20,168 nucleotides of DNA from Chara braunii (lineage: Eukaryota > Streptophyta > Charophyceae > Charales > Characeae): NCBI GenBank assembly GCA_003427395.1, contig BFEA01001202.1:20948-41115 (forward strand). Reading direction: 5' to 3'. The translations under genes were made by a program, and so were the position numbers. Positions within the stretch are counted from its first letter, which is position 1; every line of letters begins with the position of its first letter. Shown here one piece after another: positions 1 through 8,373 of this stretch. The notes beneath the pieces were generated by a model, which was not told the origin of the DNA, did not search any database, and worked only from the letters and a program-made list of their open reading frames with translations.

Positions 1-1266
1 CGGAACCAAGAGCTGCAGGCTAAGGTAATTAGCCTTGAACAGTCCCAACTATCTGCCCCCCGCCCTCCTAACCCTCGATCTGTTGTAATCCCAGTCTCTC
101 AGCCCAGCACAGCCCTCGTTCCAAGGGTCAGCGGAACTGTGGCAAGTACAGGAACCGGTGCCAGCTCCTCAAGCGGCAGCACTGGCAATTCTGCGCTGGT
201 CGCAGTCCCAAATGCAGGGACTTCAGCCCAAAACGCCATAGTTCTTACTGGCGTTCAGTACAGCGGTCCCATGGTGGACAAGCGGGCGGCCACGCTGCCG
301 TCCAAGTACGACGGGAAGGTTGACATCACCTCTTGGATTAGTTCCATGCGGTCGTACTTCGAGGTCATGCGGACACCGCAAGAGGACCGAAGTATGATCA
401 TGGGAACTAATACCGAGCCTGCCGTACGAAACCACATTGAGCTTCAAGTTGTTGCTGCAGGTTATGCACGCATAGACCTGACTGATTGGCTGAAGGTCAC
501 CCCTGTTCGCACCCTTGAGGATCTTCTCCTTGACCGGTATCAGGATAAACATGCTGCGCTCAAGGCTAGACTGAAGCTTGAGGCCCTCAAGGGCCAAACA
601 TGGAGGTCATCCATGCAGGCTTTGGAACAGCACTTGACTGGTCTATTCACCACTCCGAATCTAGGAATGACTGACGTGTCTTGCATGAATGTAGTCATGG
701 GAGTGGCCCCTAAAGAATACCTCTCCCTGCTAGCACTCAAAGACCATGCTACCTGGCGGGAGCTCATGAAGGACCCAGTCGACCTAGAGGCCAAGGACCT
801 CGCCAGGCGCAAGAAGGCACCCGCTGCAGGTGGGAAACCACAACGCAAGCGGTTTGGAAGCAGCAACCAGCTTGCACTGCATGATCATCGGGAGGCCGAC
901 GATCAGTCCTATGCGGATGATCTGTCTCTAGATGACGATCTAGAGCCGGACTCCGATACGGGCTGTTCCACATCAGCCATTGAGTGTGACCGAAATGATG
1001 ACGAAAAACTTAATGCATTCAGAAAGACTGCTTCGAATAAGGGCCCTGACCGTGGTTCGGGTAAGGGAACAGTTATACACCTTCCCAAGAATGCTAAGAT
1101 CCCTGAGAAACCGGAGGACGCTTCCACCAAACCTTGGGAAGCCCTCCGCATCAGCCAAAAAGAATGGGAAAGAAGATCCAAACTGCGCGTATGCTTGCAT
1201 TGTTCAAAGCCTGGGCATGCTGTGCAGGATTGCTATCGTCTTCAGGGAAACAGGCAAGGGGCGTAG
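1..1266 (+). CDS. gag: Gag polyprotein of element A (5' partial)
   Basis: Structural protein that packages the element RNA in cytoplasmic virus-like particles. The frame is open from base 1 to the TAG at 1264-1266, giving 421 residues. The first possible start inside the window is a GTG at 139, which is not credible as an initiator, so the true start lies upstream. The first 20 or so residues look like the end of a coiled coil (KVISLEQSQL), followed by a Pro/Ser-rich linker. A retrotransposon-gag-type helical domain spans roughly residues 95-265. An acidic stretch follows, and one CCHC zinc knuckle (CX2CX4HX4C, residues 398-411, nt 1192-1233) sits near the C-terminus. Pol lies in the -1 frame, overlapping the gag end. 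No break is visible in gag itself, unlike pol. Confidence 0.85.
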   Translation, partial: RNQELQAKVISLEQSQLSAPRPPNPRSVVIPVSQPSTALVPRVSGTVASTGTGASSSSGSTGNSALVAVPNAGTSAQNAIVLTGVQYSGPMVDKRAATLPSKYDGKVDITSWISSMRSYFEVMRTPQEDRSMIMGTNTEPAVRNHIELQVVAAGYARIDLTDWLKVTPVRTLEDLLLDRYQDKHAALKARLKLEALKGQTWRSSMQALEQHLTGLFTTPNLGMTDVSCMNVVMGVAPKEYLSLLALKDHATWRELMKDPVDLEAKDLARRKKAPAAGGKPQRKRFGSSNQLALHDHREADDQSYADDLSLDDDLEPDSDTGCSTSAIECDRNDDEKLNAFRKTASNKGPDRGSGKGTVIHLPKNAKIPEKPEDASTKPWEALRISQKEWERRSKLRVCLHCSKPGHAVQDCYRLQGNRQGA

Positions 1267-1288
1267 AGGAGTCATCAGCACTCTCTAC
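1245..1288 (+). promoter_or_regulatory. Programmed -1 ribosomal frameshift signal (slippery heptamer plus hairpin)
   Basis: In the gag frame the codons are CAG GGA AAC, so 1245-1251 reads G GGA AAC, an exact X XXY YYZ heptamer. It lies 12 bases before the gag stop. Pol is in the -1 frame and opens directly after the heptamer. Downstream, GTAGAG (1263-1268) can pair with CTCTAC (1283-1288), placing the gag stop codon inside the hairpin. The 11-base spacer is a little longer than the usual 5-9. The heptamer and frames are seen directly. Frameshifting itself is inferred. Confidence 0.7.
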
Positions 1289-2276
1289 AGCAAGGGAAGT
1301 TGGGAAGTCAGTTGCAGGCCCTTCCGAGGAGCCTGAATCTGATCAGCAGCGTTCTCTTGAAGCCCAAACTAATGTTGAATCGAAGGCTGACGCAGTCCAA
1401 GTATTGTACACTGAGCCTTGGGAGGAGTCTAAAGAGGTCGACCTCCACGCCCATATGAAGCATTGGCTGCAGCTCAAGCAGCAACGCCGTGTTCAAGGGA
1501 GCGTGGAGCTGATTTTCTTTAAACTACTCATTAACCGCCGATACATCCGTGTGCTGATTGACAGTGGTTCGACCACTAATTTCTTCTCTCCGAACGGGAT
1601 TCGTAAGGCGGGCCTGGGTATGAAGCAAGTGGAACTGCAGAACCCTTGCCGGACTCAGGTGGGCAACCAAGAGGTTGTCACTCCTACTCATGCTGTCAAA
1701 GGTGTGCGCATCAAAGATCGCACTGTCACACATGAGCTGAATTTCTATGTTCTGGACAAGTGTCCTTTCGACGCGGTCATTGGCTTGGGCTGGCTNAAGG
1801 CTCATTGCCTAAGGACCACGTGGGCAGACAACCAGTTCGTTGTACTTGATGCCAAGGGGAACGAGCGTACCGTCTTACTAGACGAGACGCGTGAGTCCCC
1901 TGTGACTCTTCTCAGTGCTAACAAATTCTGCAGGTCAGTGCGCAGGCGCAAGGAAGCTGAATTTGTACATATAGCTCTTGTAAAGCCTCTCCACGTGCCT
2001 TCTACTTTTGCTGCATTTTCTACCTCTGAAGGTNACTCTACCTCTACTACTACTACTTCTGTTCCACCTACTTCTGCTGTAAATGATCAATCTAGTTCGG
2101 AACCAAATATGTCGAAACCGGTTGTGATTGNTGTAAATTCCCAATCTGATTTTCTCTCTCCTGATGAGGATGATCCTCCACCAGAAATCCCAGCGAACAT
2201 TCGCCATGTATTAGATCGATTTCCTGAAGTGTTGGNTGAACCTCGCGGAGTTCCCGAGCGTCCAGTCAAGCACTAA
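1251..2276 (+). pseudogene. pol: Pol of element A, linker and aspartic protease module
   Basis: This is the first part of pol, read after the -1 shift at 1251. No credible start codon exists in this frame, which supports a Gag-Pol fusion rather than a separate protein. A linker of about 90 residues leads to a retropepsin-like protease. The active-site triplet DSG lies in VLIDSGSTTNFF (GAC at 1560-1562), and a second conserved element, FDAVIGLGW, lies near 1768-1794. The retropepsin fold would dimerise to cleave Gag-Pol. A Ser/Thr-rich linker to RT contains several N bases (2034, 2131, 2236). The frame ends at TAA 2274-2276, where copy B has a lysine codon; reading continues in the same frame beyond it, so this is a nonsense mutation rather than a natural end. 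Confidence 0.8.
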
Positions 2277-3434
2277 ATCGAGATAATAGAAGGGAGTGTT
2301 CCTCCAAAGGGCTGCGTCTACCGTATGGGACAAGGCGAGTTGGAGGAGCTGCGGAGACAAATTGATGACATGATTGATCGTGGATGGATTAGGCCTAGCG
2401 AGTCTGAGTTCGGCGCACCTGTTTTGTTTGTGCCGAAGAAAGGAGGCAAACTCCGGATGTGCATTGATTATCGTGGTTTGAATCGAATCACAAGGAAGAA
2501 TGCCTACCCTTTGCCTATATAGATGATCTGCTGGATGCGGCCGGTGGATGCATAGTCTTCTCCAAGATCGACCTCAAGTGTGGCTACCACCAGATTGAAG
2601 TTGATCCAAGCAACCAGCACAAAACTGCATTCAAGACATGCGACGGGCTGTATGAATTCATCGTTATGCCCTTCGGCCTTACAAACGCACCAGCCACATT
2701 TCAGTCCTTCATGGACAAGGTACTCCGCCACCAACTTAACAGGTTTGTGGTTGTGTATCTTGATGACATTCTGATTTTTAGCAAGTCCATGGAGGAGCAC
2801 GTCAAGCATCTCGAGGAGGTCTTGCAAGTCCTCAAAGATGCTCAACTGCACCTCAACTTGGAGAAATCTGAGTTTGGCAGGGACAGCGTCATCTACCTTG
2901 GACATCGGTTGTCTGCAAGCGGTCTTGAGCCGGAGGCAACCAAGGTTGAGGTTATCCGCAACTGGCCTCAACCGGCGAATGTACGCGAGCTGCGTTCTTT
3001 TCTTGGTTTGGCTTCTTACTACCAGAAGTTTGTGCCTAAGTTCTCTGTCATTGCTCACCCACTCTCACGCCTTACTAGTAAGAATGTTGCCTATGCGTGG
3101 TGTGAAAAGTGTGAGACTGCGTTCCAAGCCTTGAAAGAGGCTTTGGTGAGTCATCCTGTGCTCCGCATTGCGGATCCCAACCTCACCTTCGTAGTCACTA
3201 CGGATGCGAGCGAGTTTGGGATTGGTGCAGTGCTGCAACAAGATGATGGCGATGGCCTGCGTCCGCTTGAATATTACAGCAAACGCATGCCCAGCCACAA
3301 GGTAGCCACTTCCACATACATGCGGGAGCTCTACGCCTTGCGCGAGGCGCTCACGCATTGGAAGCACTACCTCTTGGGTCACCCACTTCAAGGTCTATTC
3401 AGATCATCAGACTTTGCAATGGATTAAGACATAA
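2277..3434 (+). pseudogene. pol: Pol of element A, reverse transcriptase and RNase H modules
   Basis: RT copies element RNA into cDNA and RNase H removes the RNA strand. RT begins just after the nonsense codon at 2274. The fingers segment contains [21 protein letters not shown] one-base deletion near 2515-2521, relative to copy B, creates TAG 2520-2522. From 2522 the next frame is open and encodes motif A (KIDLKCGYHQ), MPFGLTNAPATF and the catalytic YLDD (nt 2756-2767). The RNase H-like segment has TTDAS and a later ELYALREAL. A one-base insertion near 3381-3386 shifts the frame again, and a nonsense codon TAA follows at 3432-3434. RT and RNase H catalytic residues are present, so decay is by frame breaks rather than active-site loss. 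Confidence 0.85.
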
Positions 3435-5165
3435 ACTGATCTCTCTCCAACTCTGACCCGCTGGCTGCATGACATTGATGTGTTCAACTTTGAACTAAAA
3501 CATAAGAAAACTTGCTATAATCGTGTTGCTGATGCTCTCTCGCGCCATCCCGAGTATTTGACTTGCCTTGTGGACTCGTATGACCTCCGGAGGAAACTGA
3601 AGGAGGATCTGGTCGAGCACACTGCCAAGGATCCGGACCTTAGTCCCATCCTTGAGCAGCTCAAGGCTGACCCCAACAGTCAGCCTGATTTTCATGAATG
3701 CGAGGGTCTTGTATTTCGCCGGTACGGAAAGTTTGACCGTCTGTGTGTACCCAACCACGCGCCTCTCCGAACTCATTTCTTGGATCTCGCGCACGGTCGG
3801 AGTGGACATTTTGGCTTTGAGAAGACTTATGGAAGTCTTCTGCAGCAATTTGATTGGCCAGGAATGAAAGGATCTGCTCAGAAATTCATTGTTGAATGTC
3901 AAGTATGCCAAAGAATCAAGGTCCACAGGCATAAGCCTTATGGCCTACCGAGACCTCTCCCCATTCCTGATGGACCCGGTGAATCGATTTCCATCGATTT
4001 CACGGATATGGGAAAGGTGAGTGAGGCTGGGAATTCACAAGTCATGGTCATTGTGGACCGCTTCTCCAAATTTCCGAACTTGATTCCTCTCCCTCCTCAC
4101 GCCCCGACTGAACTTGTAATAGAAGAATTCCATCAGCAGTACATTCTGCAGTCCGGCGTCCCGAAAACTATTGTGAGTGATCGGGACACCAGATTCATCA
4201 GCAAAGATTGGAAAGACTTCACGTCTCAGATCTACGACATCAAACTGGACAGGACTTTTGGTCGACACCCCGAAGCCAACGGATTGGCTGAGGAGATCAA
4301 CCAGACTGTCATCCAATTGCTTCGCGCACTAATTGTTCCAGATCAGAACAAGTGGGACAAGGAATTGCACAAAGTGAAGGGGTTGTACAACAATTCCATC
4401 CATTCTGCGACTGGTGTGACACCAAACCAATTGCAGTATGGATGGCCTATGCGTAATCCCCTCTCCTATCTGTCCCCCGAACGGTCACCTGGTCTGATGC
4501 CCGGCATGCCTGGCTACAATGCCAAGTACGCACTCTTGCTCAAAGCTGCTACAGTAGCTATGAACAAGCGCCAGCATGCCATGATCAAACATGCCAATAA
4601 GCTGTGCAAAGAGGAAAAATTCAAAGTAGGGGATTATGTTTGGGTCAAAATGTCTGAGTTTTCTGATGAAGAGGGCATATCACAGAAGCTTCTTCCACTG
4701 TACTACGGCCCTTGGCAGATTCTGAAGGTAGTCGGGGATGACTTCGGTCCTTCGTACGTGATTGACGTGCCTCCTCACATGCGCACGTATCCAGTCTTTC
4801 ATGCCTCCAAACTGTTCCCACACATTGATGATGAGACTTTTCCCTTCCGTGACCCTATGATACCTCGCCCTATTGATGGCGGCCATGAGATTGACATAAT
4901 CGTTTCTTACGAGGGGAGAGGGAGGAACAGACAATACAAAGTTCATTTCCTCTACCACCCGTTGAACGAATTCTTCTGGATCGACCGGAAAGAACTGATA
5001 AAGAGTGCTCCACGTGTTGTGAACGCATATGAACGACAGATTGTTGACAGACAGACCGCTAAGTTTGCTGCAAAACTCACTCCGTTCGGACTCACTCCGT
5101 TCGGACTCACTAACACTCTCTTTTTGATCTATGCCTATGACGCCTTCTGTGTCGACTCTGACTGA
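3435..5165 (+). CDS. pol: Pol of element A, RNase H end, integrase and chromodomain-like tail (open segment)
   Basis: The longest open stretch of element A pol, continuing the polyprotein after the nonsense codon at 3432; an apparent GTG start at 3480 is not a real start. It begins with the end of RNase H (NRVADALSRHP). The integrase zinc domain has HX4H and CX2C (HGRSGHFG, then CQVC). The catalytic DDE core shows D in SIDFTDM, D in VSDRDTRF and E in ANGLAEEINQT. A GPY/F-type module follows (LYYGPWQIL). The C-terminal segment (RNRQYKVHFLYHPLNEFFWI) resembles a chromodomain, as in chromoviruses, which would direct integration to particular chromatin. The tail carries a 15-base tandem duplication (5076-5105) giving two LTPFG units. 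The integrase looks intact but cannot be made from an intact Gag-Pol. Confidence 0.85.
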   Translation, partial: TDLSPTLTRWLHDIDVFNFELKHKKTCYNRVADALSRHPEYLTCLVDSYDLRRKLKEDLVEHTAKDPDLSPILEQLKADPNSQPDFHECEGLVFRRYGKFDRLCVPNHAPLRTHFLDLAHGRSGHFGFEKTYGSLLQQFDWPGMKGSAQKFIVECQVCQRIKVHRHKPYGLPRPLPIPDGPGESISIDFTDMGKVSEAGNSQVMVIVDRFSKFPNLIPLPPHAPTELVIEEFHQQYILQSGVPKTIVSDRDTRFISKDWKDFTSQIYDIKLDRTFGRHPEANGLAEEINQTVIQLLRALIVPDQNKWDKELHKVKGLYNNSIHSATGVTPNQLQYGWPMRNPLSYLSPERSPGLMPGMPGYNAKYALLLKAATVAMNKRQHAMIKHANKLCKEEKFKVGDYVWVKMSEFSDEEGISQKLLPLYYGPWQILKVVGDDFGPSYVIDVPPHMRTYPVFHASKLFPHIDDETFPFRDPMIPRPIDGGHEIDIIVSYEGRGRNRQYKVHFLYHPLNEFFWIDRKELIKSAPRVVNAYERQIVDRQTAKFAAKLTPFGLTPFGLTNTLFLIYAYDAFCVDSD

Positions 5166-5193
5166 GTTACTCGCTCGAAGGGACCTCGCTCTC

Positions 5194-5206
5194 GAGAGGG
5201 GAGTAA
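5194..5206 (+). other. Polypurine tract of element A
   Basis: GAGAGGGGAGTAA directly precedes the LTR start TGTAATGACC. Element B has the matching tract at the same place before its LTR (9896-9908). This is where plus-strand DNA synthesis is primed in LTR retrotransposons. Confidence 0.75.
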
Positions 5207-5313
5207 TGTAATGACCCGCCNAAAACACAGACTGAGAACACTGCTGATTTATGGGATTTGTCAATGGAATGAATGCCTTGTTGTGATTCCCGCATTCTGC
5301 TGTGGTCCCAAGT

Positions 5314-5420
5314 CTGTGTGTGTGCGTGCCTGCTGGTTTGCATACCTATCTGAGTGCTTGCCGGTTGTGTGTGTGTGCGTGCCTGCTGGGTTGCATGCCT
5401 GTCTGAGTGCTTGCTGGTTG
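5314..5420 (+). repeat. 53-bp tandem duplication in LTR1
   Basis: Two copies of a GT-rich unit containing GCGTGCCTGCTGG and CTGAGTGCTTGC, with GCGTGCC at 5324 and 5377 (period 53). LTR2 has only one copy at the same place (around 10021-10075). Confidence 0.8.
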
Positions 5421-5801
5421 GGTATGTGTGTGCCCCGCCAGGGTACTTGTTGGTTGTAAGGCCCACCGGGCCGGTACTTACCTGTGGTCGTGACTTTGAA
5501 GGGGTCCAGGGGGGTAAACATGCCGGTAGCGAGGAGTAGGCCCACGACACTTAAAGCAGCTGGGGAAAAACACTCAAGTAGCAGGTAGGCCGAGGAGAAG
5601 AAGACAAAAAGTTGCCATTTTTAGAGGCCCAGTAGCGGTAGGTTAGAGGTAGGCCGGTACCAGTCCAAGTAGCCCGGGTCTAGGGCCTGTGCGGACAATA
5701 ACAGAGCCTGCAATGATGTTTCCCTCCAAAAGGGAGGAGGTACNGGTTGCTGGGAGGCCGCTTGGCCTAGGAAGTCACCGCNCANGAGGCCGGAAGGCCG
5801 C

Positions 5802-5807
5802 TATATC
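5802..5807 (+). promoter_or_regulatory. Probable TATA box of LTR1
   Basis: GCTATATC lies about 600 bases into the LTR, at the same place as TATATCAAGAGG in LTR2. A U3 promoter is expected here, giving a U3 of about 0.6 kb. No transcript evidence is available. Confidence 0.45.
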
Positions 5808-6248
5808 TTCAGGAAGAGCGGTNAGCTCTTCCTCATTTGNGGTATGCAAGGATTGGCGACATNCTGCTGGAGCGCAGCGCTGGTCTGAAGCAGCGCTGCT
5901 TGGAGGTGAAGGTCTGCTGGGGCTCANCCTGGCTATGGCGAGCACCCCAGCTTGAAGGAGGAAGAAGGGGGNCATGGTAGGAGAGTGGTAGGGCACTTAC
6001 CTGGCTATGGTGGACACCGTCTTCATCACCTTGTTGGGCGCTGCATCTGGAAGGCCCCAGTTGGGGTAGCGCTGCACCAGGGCAGCTCGAGGCAGAGTCA
6101 GGCATTGCGGACCNAGTCAAGCAGCGNCATAGCTGCTTTGAGTTGTCTTTCGGGCATCAGGGCAGCATCATAGCTGCCTTCCAGTAGTCCGCCATGGCCC
6201 ATGCTTGAGAGAAGAGGTTGAAGGAGGGAAGACATAGCCATGGTGGAC

Positions 6249-6276
6249 TTGTTGTTGTTGTTGTTGTTGTTGTTGT
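6249..6276 (+). repeat. (TTG)n microsatellite in LTR1
   Basis: About nine uninterrupted TTG units in the 3' part of LTR1. LTR2 lacks the run at the matching place, so it expanded after the copies diverged. Confidence 0.95.
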
Positions 6277-6432
6277 GAGTTGAGACAGCAGTAAGGGGGA
6301 ACTTCGGACATTGATTCTGGTTCATCCATTCATTGTTATTATTATTGTTGAGAGAAGAATAAGATTGGTGAAGAGAAGGAGGAAGGAGGAAGGTGGAGAG
6401 AGAAGGGGGAATTGTCATCGGTCTTGCTGGTG

Positions 6433-6434
<2 letters not shown>

Positions 6435-6464
<30 letters not shown>
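6435..6464 (+). repeat. (CTT)n microsatellite in LTR1
   Basis: Ten CTT units. LTR2 has a shorter, interrupted CTT-rich tract at the corresponding place (11126-11163). Confidence 0.95.
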
Positions 6465-6556
6465 TACCTCTCCTCTGGTCTTTATCTCTTGCAAGTGCTT
6501 TCATTTCTTTCGCAATTGGGTGGCATTGTCTTTCATTGTGAATTTGGACTTGGGAA

Positions 6557-8056
6557 ATGACCAGGATCGACGCAGTTATTGGCTTGGGCTGGTTGCAGGC
6601 CCAATGTGAAAGAACCATGTGGAAGGACTCACAGTTCATGGTAAAAGATGCCATGGGAATCGAGCGTCCAGTCCTCTTGGATGAGCCGCGCGAGTCCCAA
6701 GTAACTTTTCTCAATGCAATGCAATTCTGTAAAAAGTGGCGCAGNCGCAAAGCTGATGAGCAAATNTATNTAGCCTTTGTTAGGCNTGCTCATGTGCCTT
6801 CTGTTCTTGCTATACATAATGATTTCACTTTGCATGCAGTTTCTACTTCTAATGCAACTACATNTACTCCTAGTNCAAATGACTCTGCTTCTAATCCTGT
6901 TGTTTTGGTTGCACCTATGCCACCCGATATGCTTGTACCTGAGAGTGATGATCCACCTCCGGAAGTCCCATCAAAAATTCGCAACCTTCTCAACCGATTT
7001 CCTGAAGTCTTGGCCGAATCACATGGAGTTCCTGTCCGTCCGGTCCAACATAAGATCGAGTTGATTGAAGGTAGCACTCCTCCAAAAGGTTGTGTCTATC
7101 AAATGGGCTCAGGCGAATTGGAGGAGTTGCGGAGGCAAATTGATGACATGTTTGGGAAGGGATGGATCAAGCCAAGCGAATCGGAGTTCGGTGCACCGGT
7201 TTTGTTTGTCCCAAAGAAAGGAGGCAAACTACGGATGTGTATCAACTACCGCGGACTGAATAGGATCACAAGAAAGAATGCCTATCCCTTGCCGCGTATT
7301 GATGATCTGCTTGATGCTGCAGGTGGGTGCAAAGTCTTCAACAAGATGGATCTCAAGTTTGGCTACCACCAGATTGAAGTCGATCTTGCAGACCAGCACA
7401 AAAGTGCATTCGAAACTCGTGACGGGCTGTACGAGTTTACTGTCATGCCCTTCGGCCTCACGAATGCACCAGCCACCTTTCAAAGTCTCATGGACAAGGT
7501 ATTCCGCAATCAGATTAATCGGTTTGTTGTTGTTTATCTGGATGACATACTAATCTTCAGCAAATCGATGGAGGAACACATGAGACACCTTGAGGAAGTG
7601 TTGCCGATCCTCAAGGATGCGCAACTCCATCTCAACTTGGAGAAATCTGAGTTTGGGAGGGACAGCGTCATCTACCTTGGACATCGGTTGTCTGCTGCAG
7701 GCCTAGAGCCCGAGGCAACCAAAGTTGAGGTCATCCGCAAATGGCCTCAACCAGCGAATGCCCGCGAGTTGCGTTCTTTTCTTGGCCTTGCGTCATACTA
7801 CCGTAAGTTTGTGCCCAAATTTTATATCATCGCCCGTCCGCTGTCCAGATTGACCAGCAAGAATGTGTCCTACACATGGGATGGGGAATGCACAACAACC
7901 TTCCAAGCACTAAAGGAGGCTTTGGTGAGTCATCCGATGCTCCGCATTGCAGATCCCAAACTTACATTCGTAGTAACCACGAATGCCAGTTTATATGGGA
8001 TTGGTGCAGTGCTGCAACAAGATGACGGCAACAACTTACGTCCGCTCGAATTCTAA
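6557..8056 (+). pseudogene. pol: Pol of element B, protease remnant, reverse transcriptase and RNase H
   Basis: A 499-codon open frame. Its first ATG (6557) lies in the end of LTR1 and only about four residues come from the LTR. From IDAVIGLGW onward it matches element A pol, so the protease active site is missing. RT is complete and unbroken, with [11 protein letters not shown], motif A KMDLKFGYHQ, MPFGLTNAPATF and the catalytic YLDD (nt 7535-7546). In RNase H the first catalytic aspartate of TTDAS is asparagine here (TTNAS, AAT at 7982-7984), which should abolish activity. The frame stops at TAA 8054-8056, where element A has a tyrosine codon. N bases at 6745-6875 fall in the low-complexity linker. 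Confidence 0.85.
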
Positions 8057-8373
8057 AGCCAACGTATGCCCAGTCACAAGGTAGTTGCCTCCACTTACAT
8101 GCGAGAACTCTATGCCTTGAGAGAGGCACTACACCATTGGAAGCACTATCTCTTGGGTCATCATTTCAAAGTGTTCTCAAACCACGAGACCTTGAAATGG
8201 GTTCAGACACAGAACAATCCCTCAACTATGCTGACCCGCTGGCTGCATGAGATTGTTGTGTATGATTTCGAACTTAGACACAAGAAAGGTTGTTACAATC
8301 ATGTTGCGGATGCGTTGTCTCACCATCCTTAGTACATAACTTGTCTGGTGGGTTCCTATGATCTCCAAAGAAT
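8057..8373 (+). pseudogene. pol: Pol of element B, RNase H C-terminal part
   Basis: It continues in the same frame after the nonsense codon at 8054. It encodes MRELYALREAL and the final RNase H motif NHVADALSHHP. A second nonsense codon, TAG at 8330-8332, replaces the glutamate codon of element A, and a one-base deletion near 8370 shifts the frame into the integrase part. It is the middle part of one broken polyprotein, not a separate gene. Confidence 0.75.

Larger units (their letters stand above)
1..6569 (+). mobile_element. Ty3/gypsy chromovirus-like retrotransposon A, 5' end outside window
   Basis: Domain order is Gag with CCHC zinc knuckle, aspartic protease, reverse transcriptase, RNase H, integrase with a C-terminal chromodomain-like segment, polypurine tract, then LTR. 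RT before integrase places it in Ty3/gypsy rather than copia. The 5' LTR and primer-binding site lie left of base 1. The pol frame is interrupted by nonsense codons at 2274 and 3432, a one-base loss near 2515-2521 and a one-base gain near 3381-3386, all judged against the related copy B. The element is therefore non-autonomous. Its 3' LTR lacks the final TAACA seen in the related LTR at 11257-11261, and element B follows directly. Confidence 0.9.
5207..6569 (+). repeat. LTR1, 3' LTR of element A, with lost 3' terminus
   Basis: It starts with TGTAATGACC after a polypurine tract and aligns along its whole length with LTR2 (9909-11261), though with many substitutions and small indels. It runs to CCAGGATCG, where LTR2 reads TCAGGATCGTAACA; the last five bases are missing and pol sequence of element B begins. 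About ten single N bases fall inside it. Internal parts include a duplicated 53-bp GT-rich unit, a TATA box, (TTG)n and (TTC)n runs, and the GGCTATGGTGGA-type motif in three places. Short ORFs inside it have no recognisable domain. Confidence 0.85.

Noticed and set aside
139-141. Gag start at 139
   Set aside because: The codon is GTG and the same frame is open back to base 1 with protein-like sequence, so gag is 5'-partial.
5211-5539. Cys/Val-rich short ORFs at the start of LTR1
   Set aside because: They arise from GT-rich tandem repeats inside the LTR and are not kept in LTR2.
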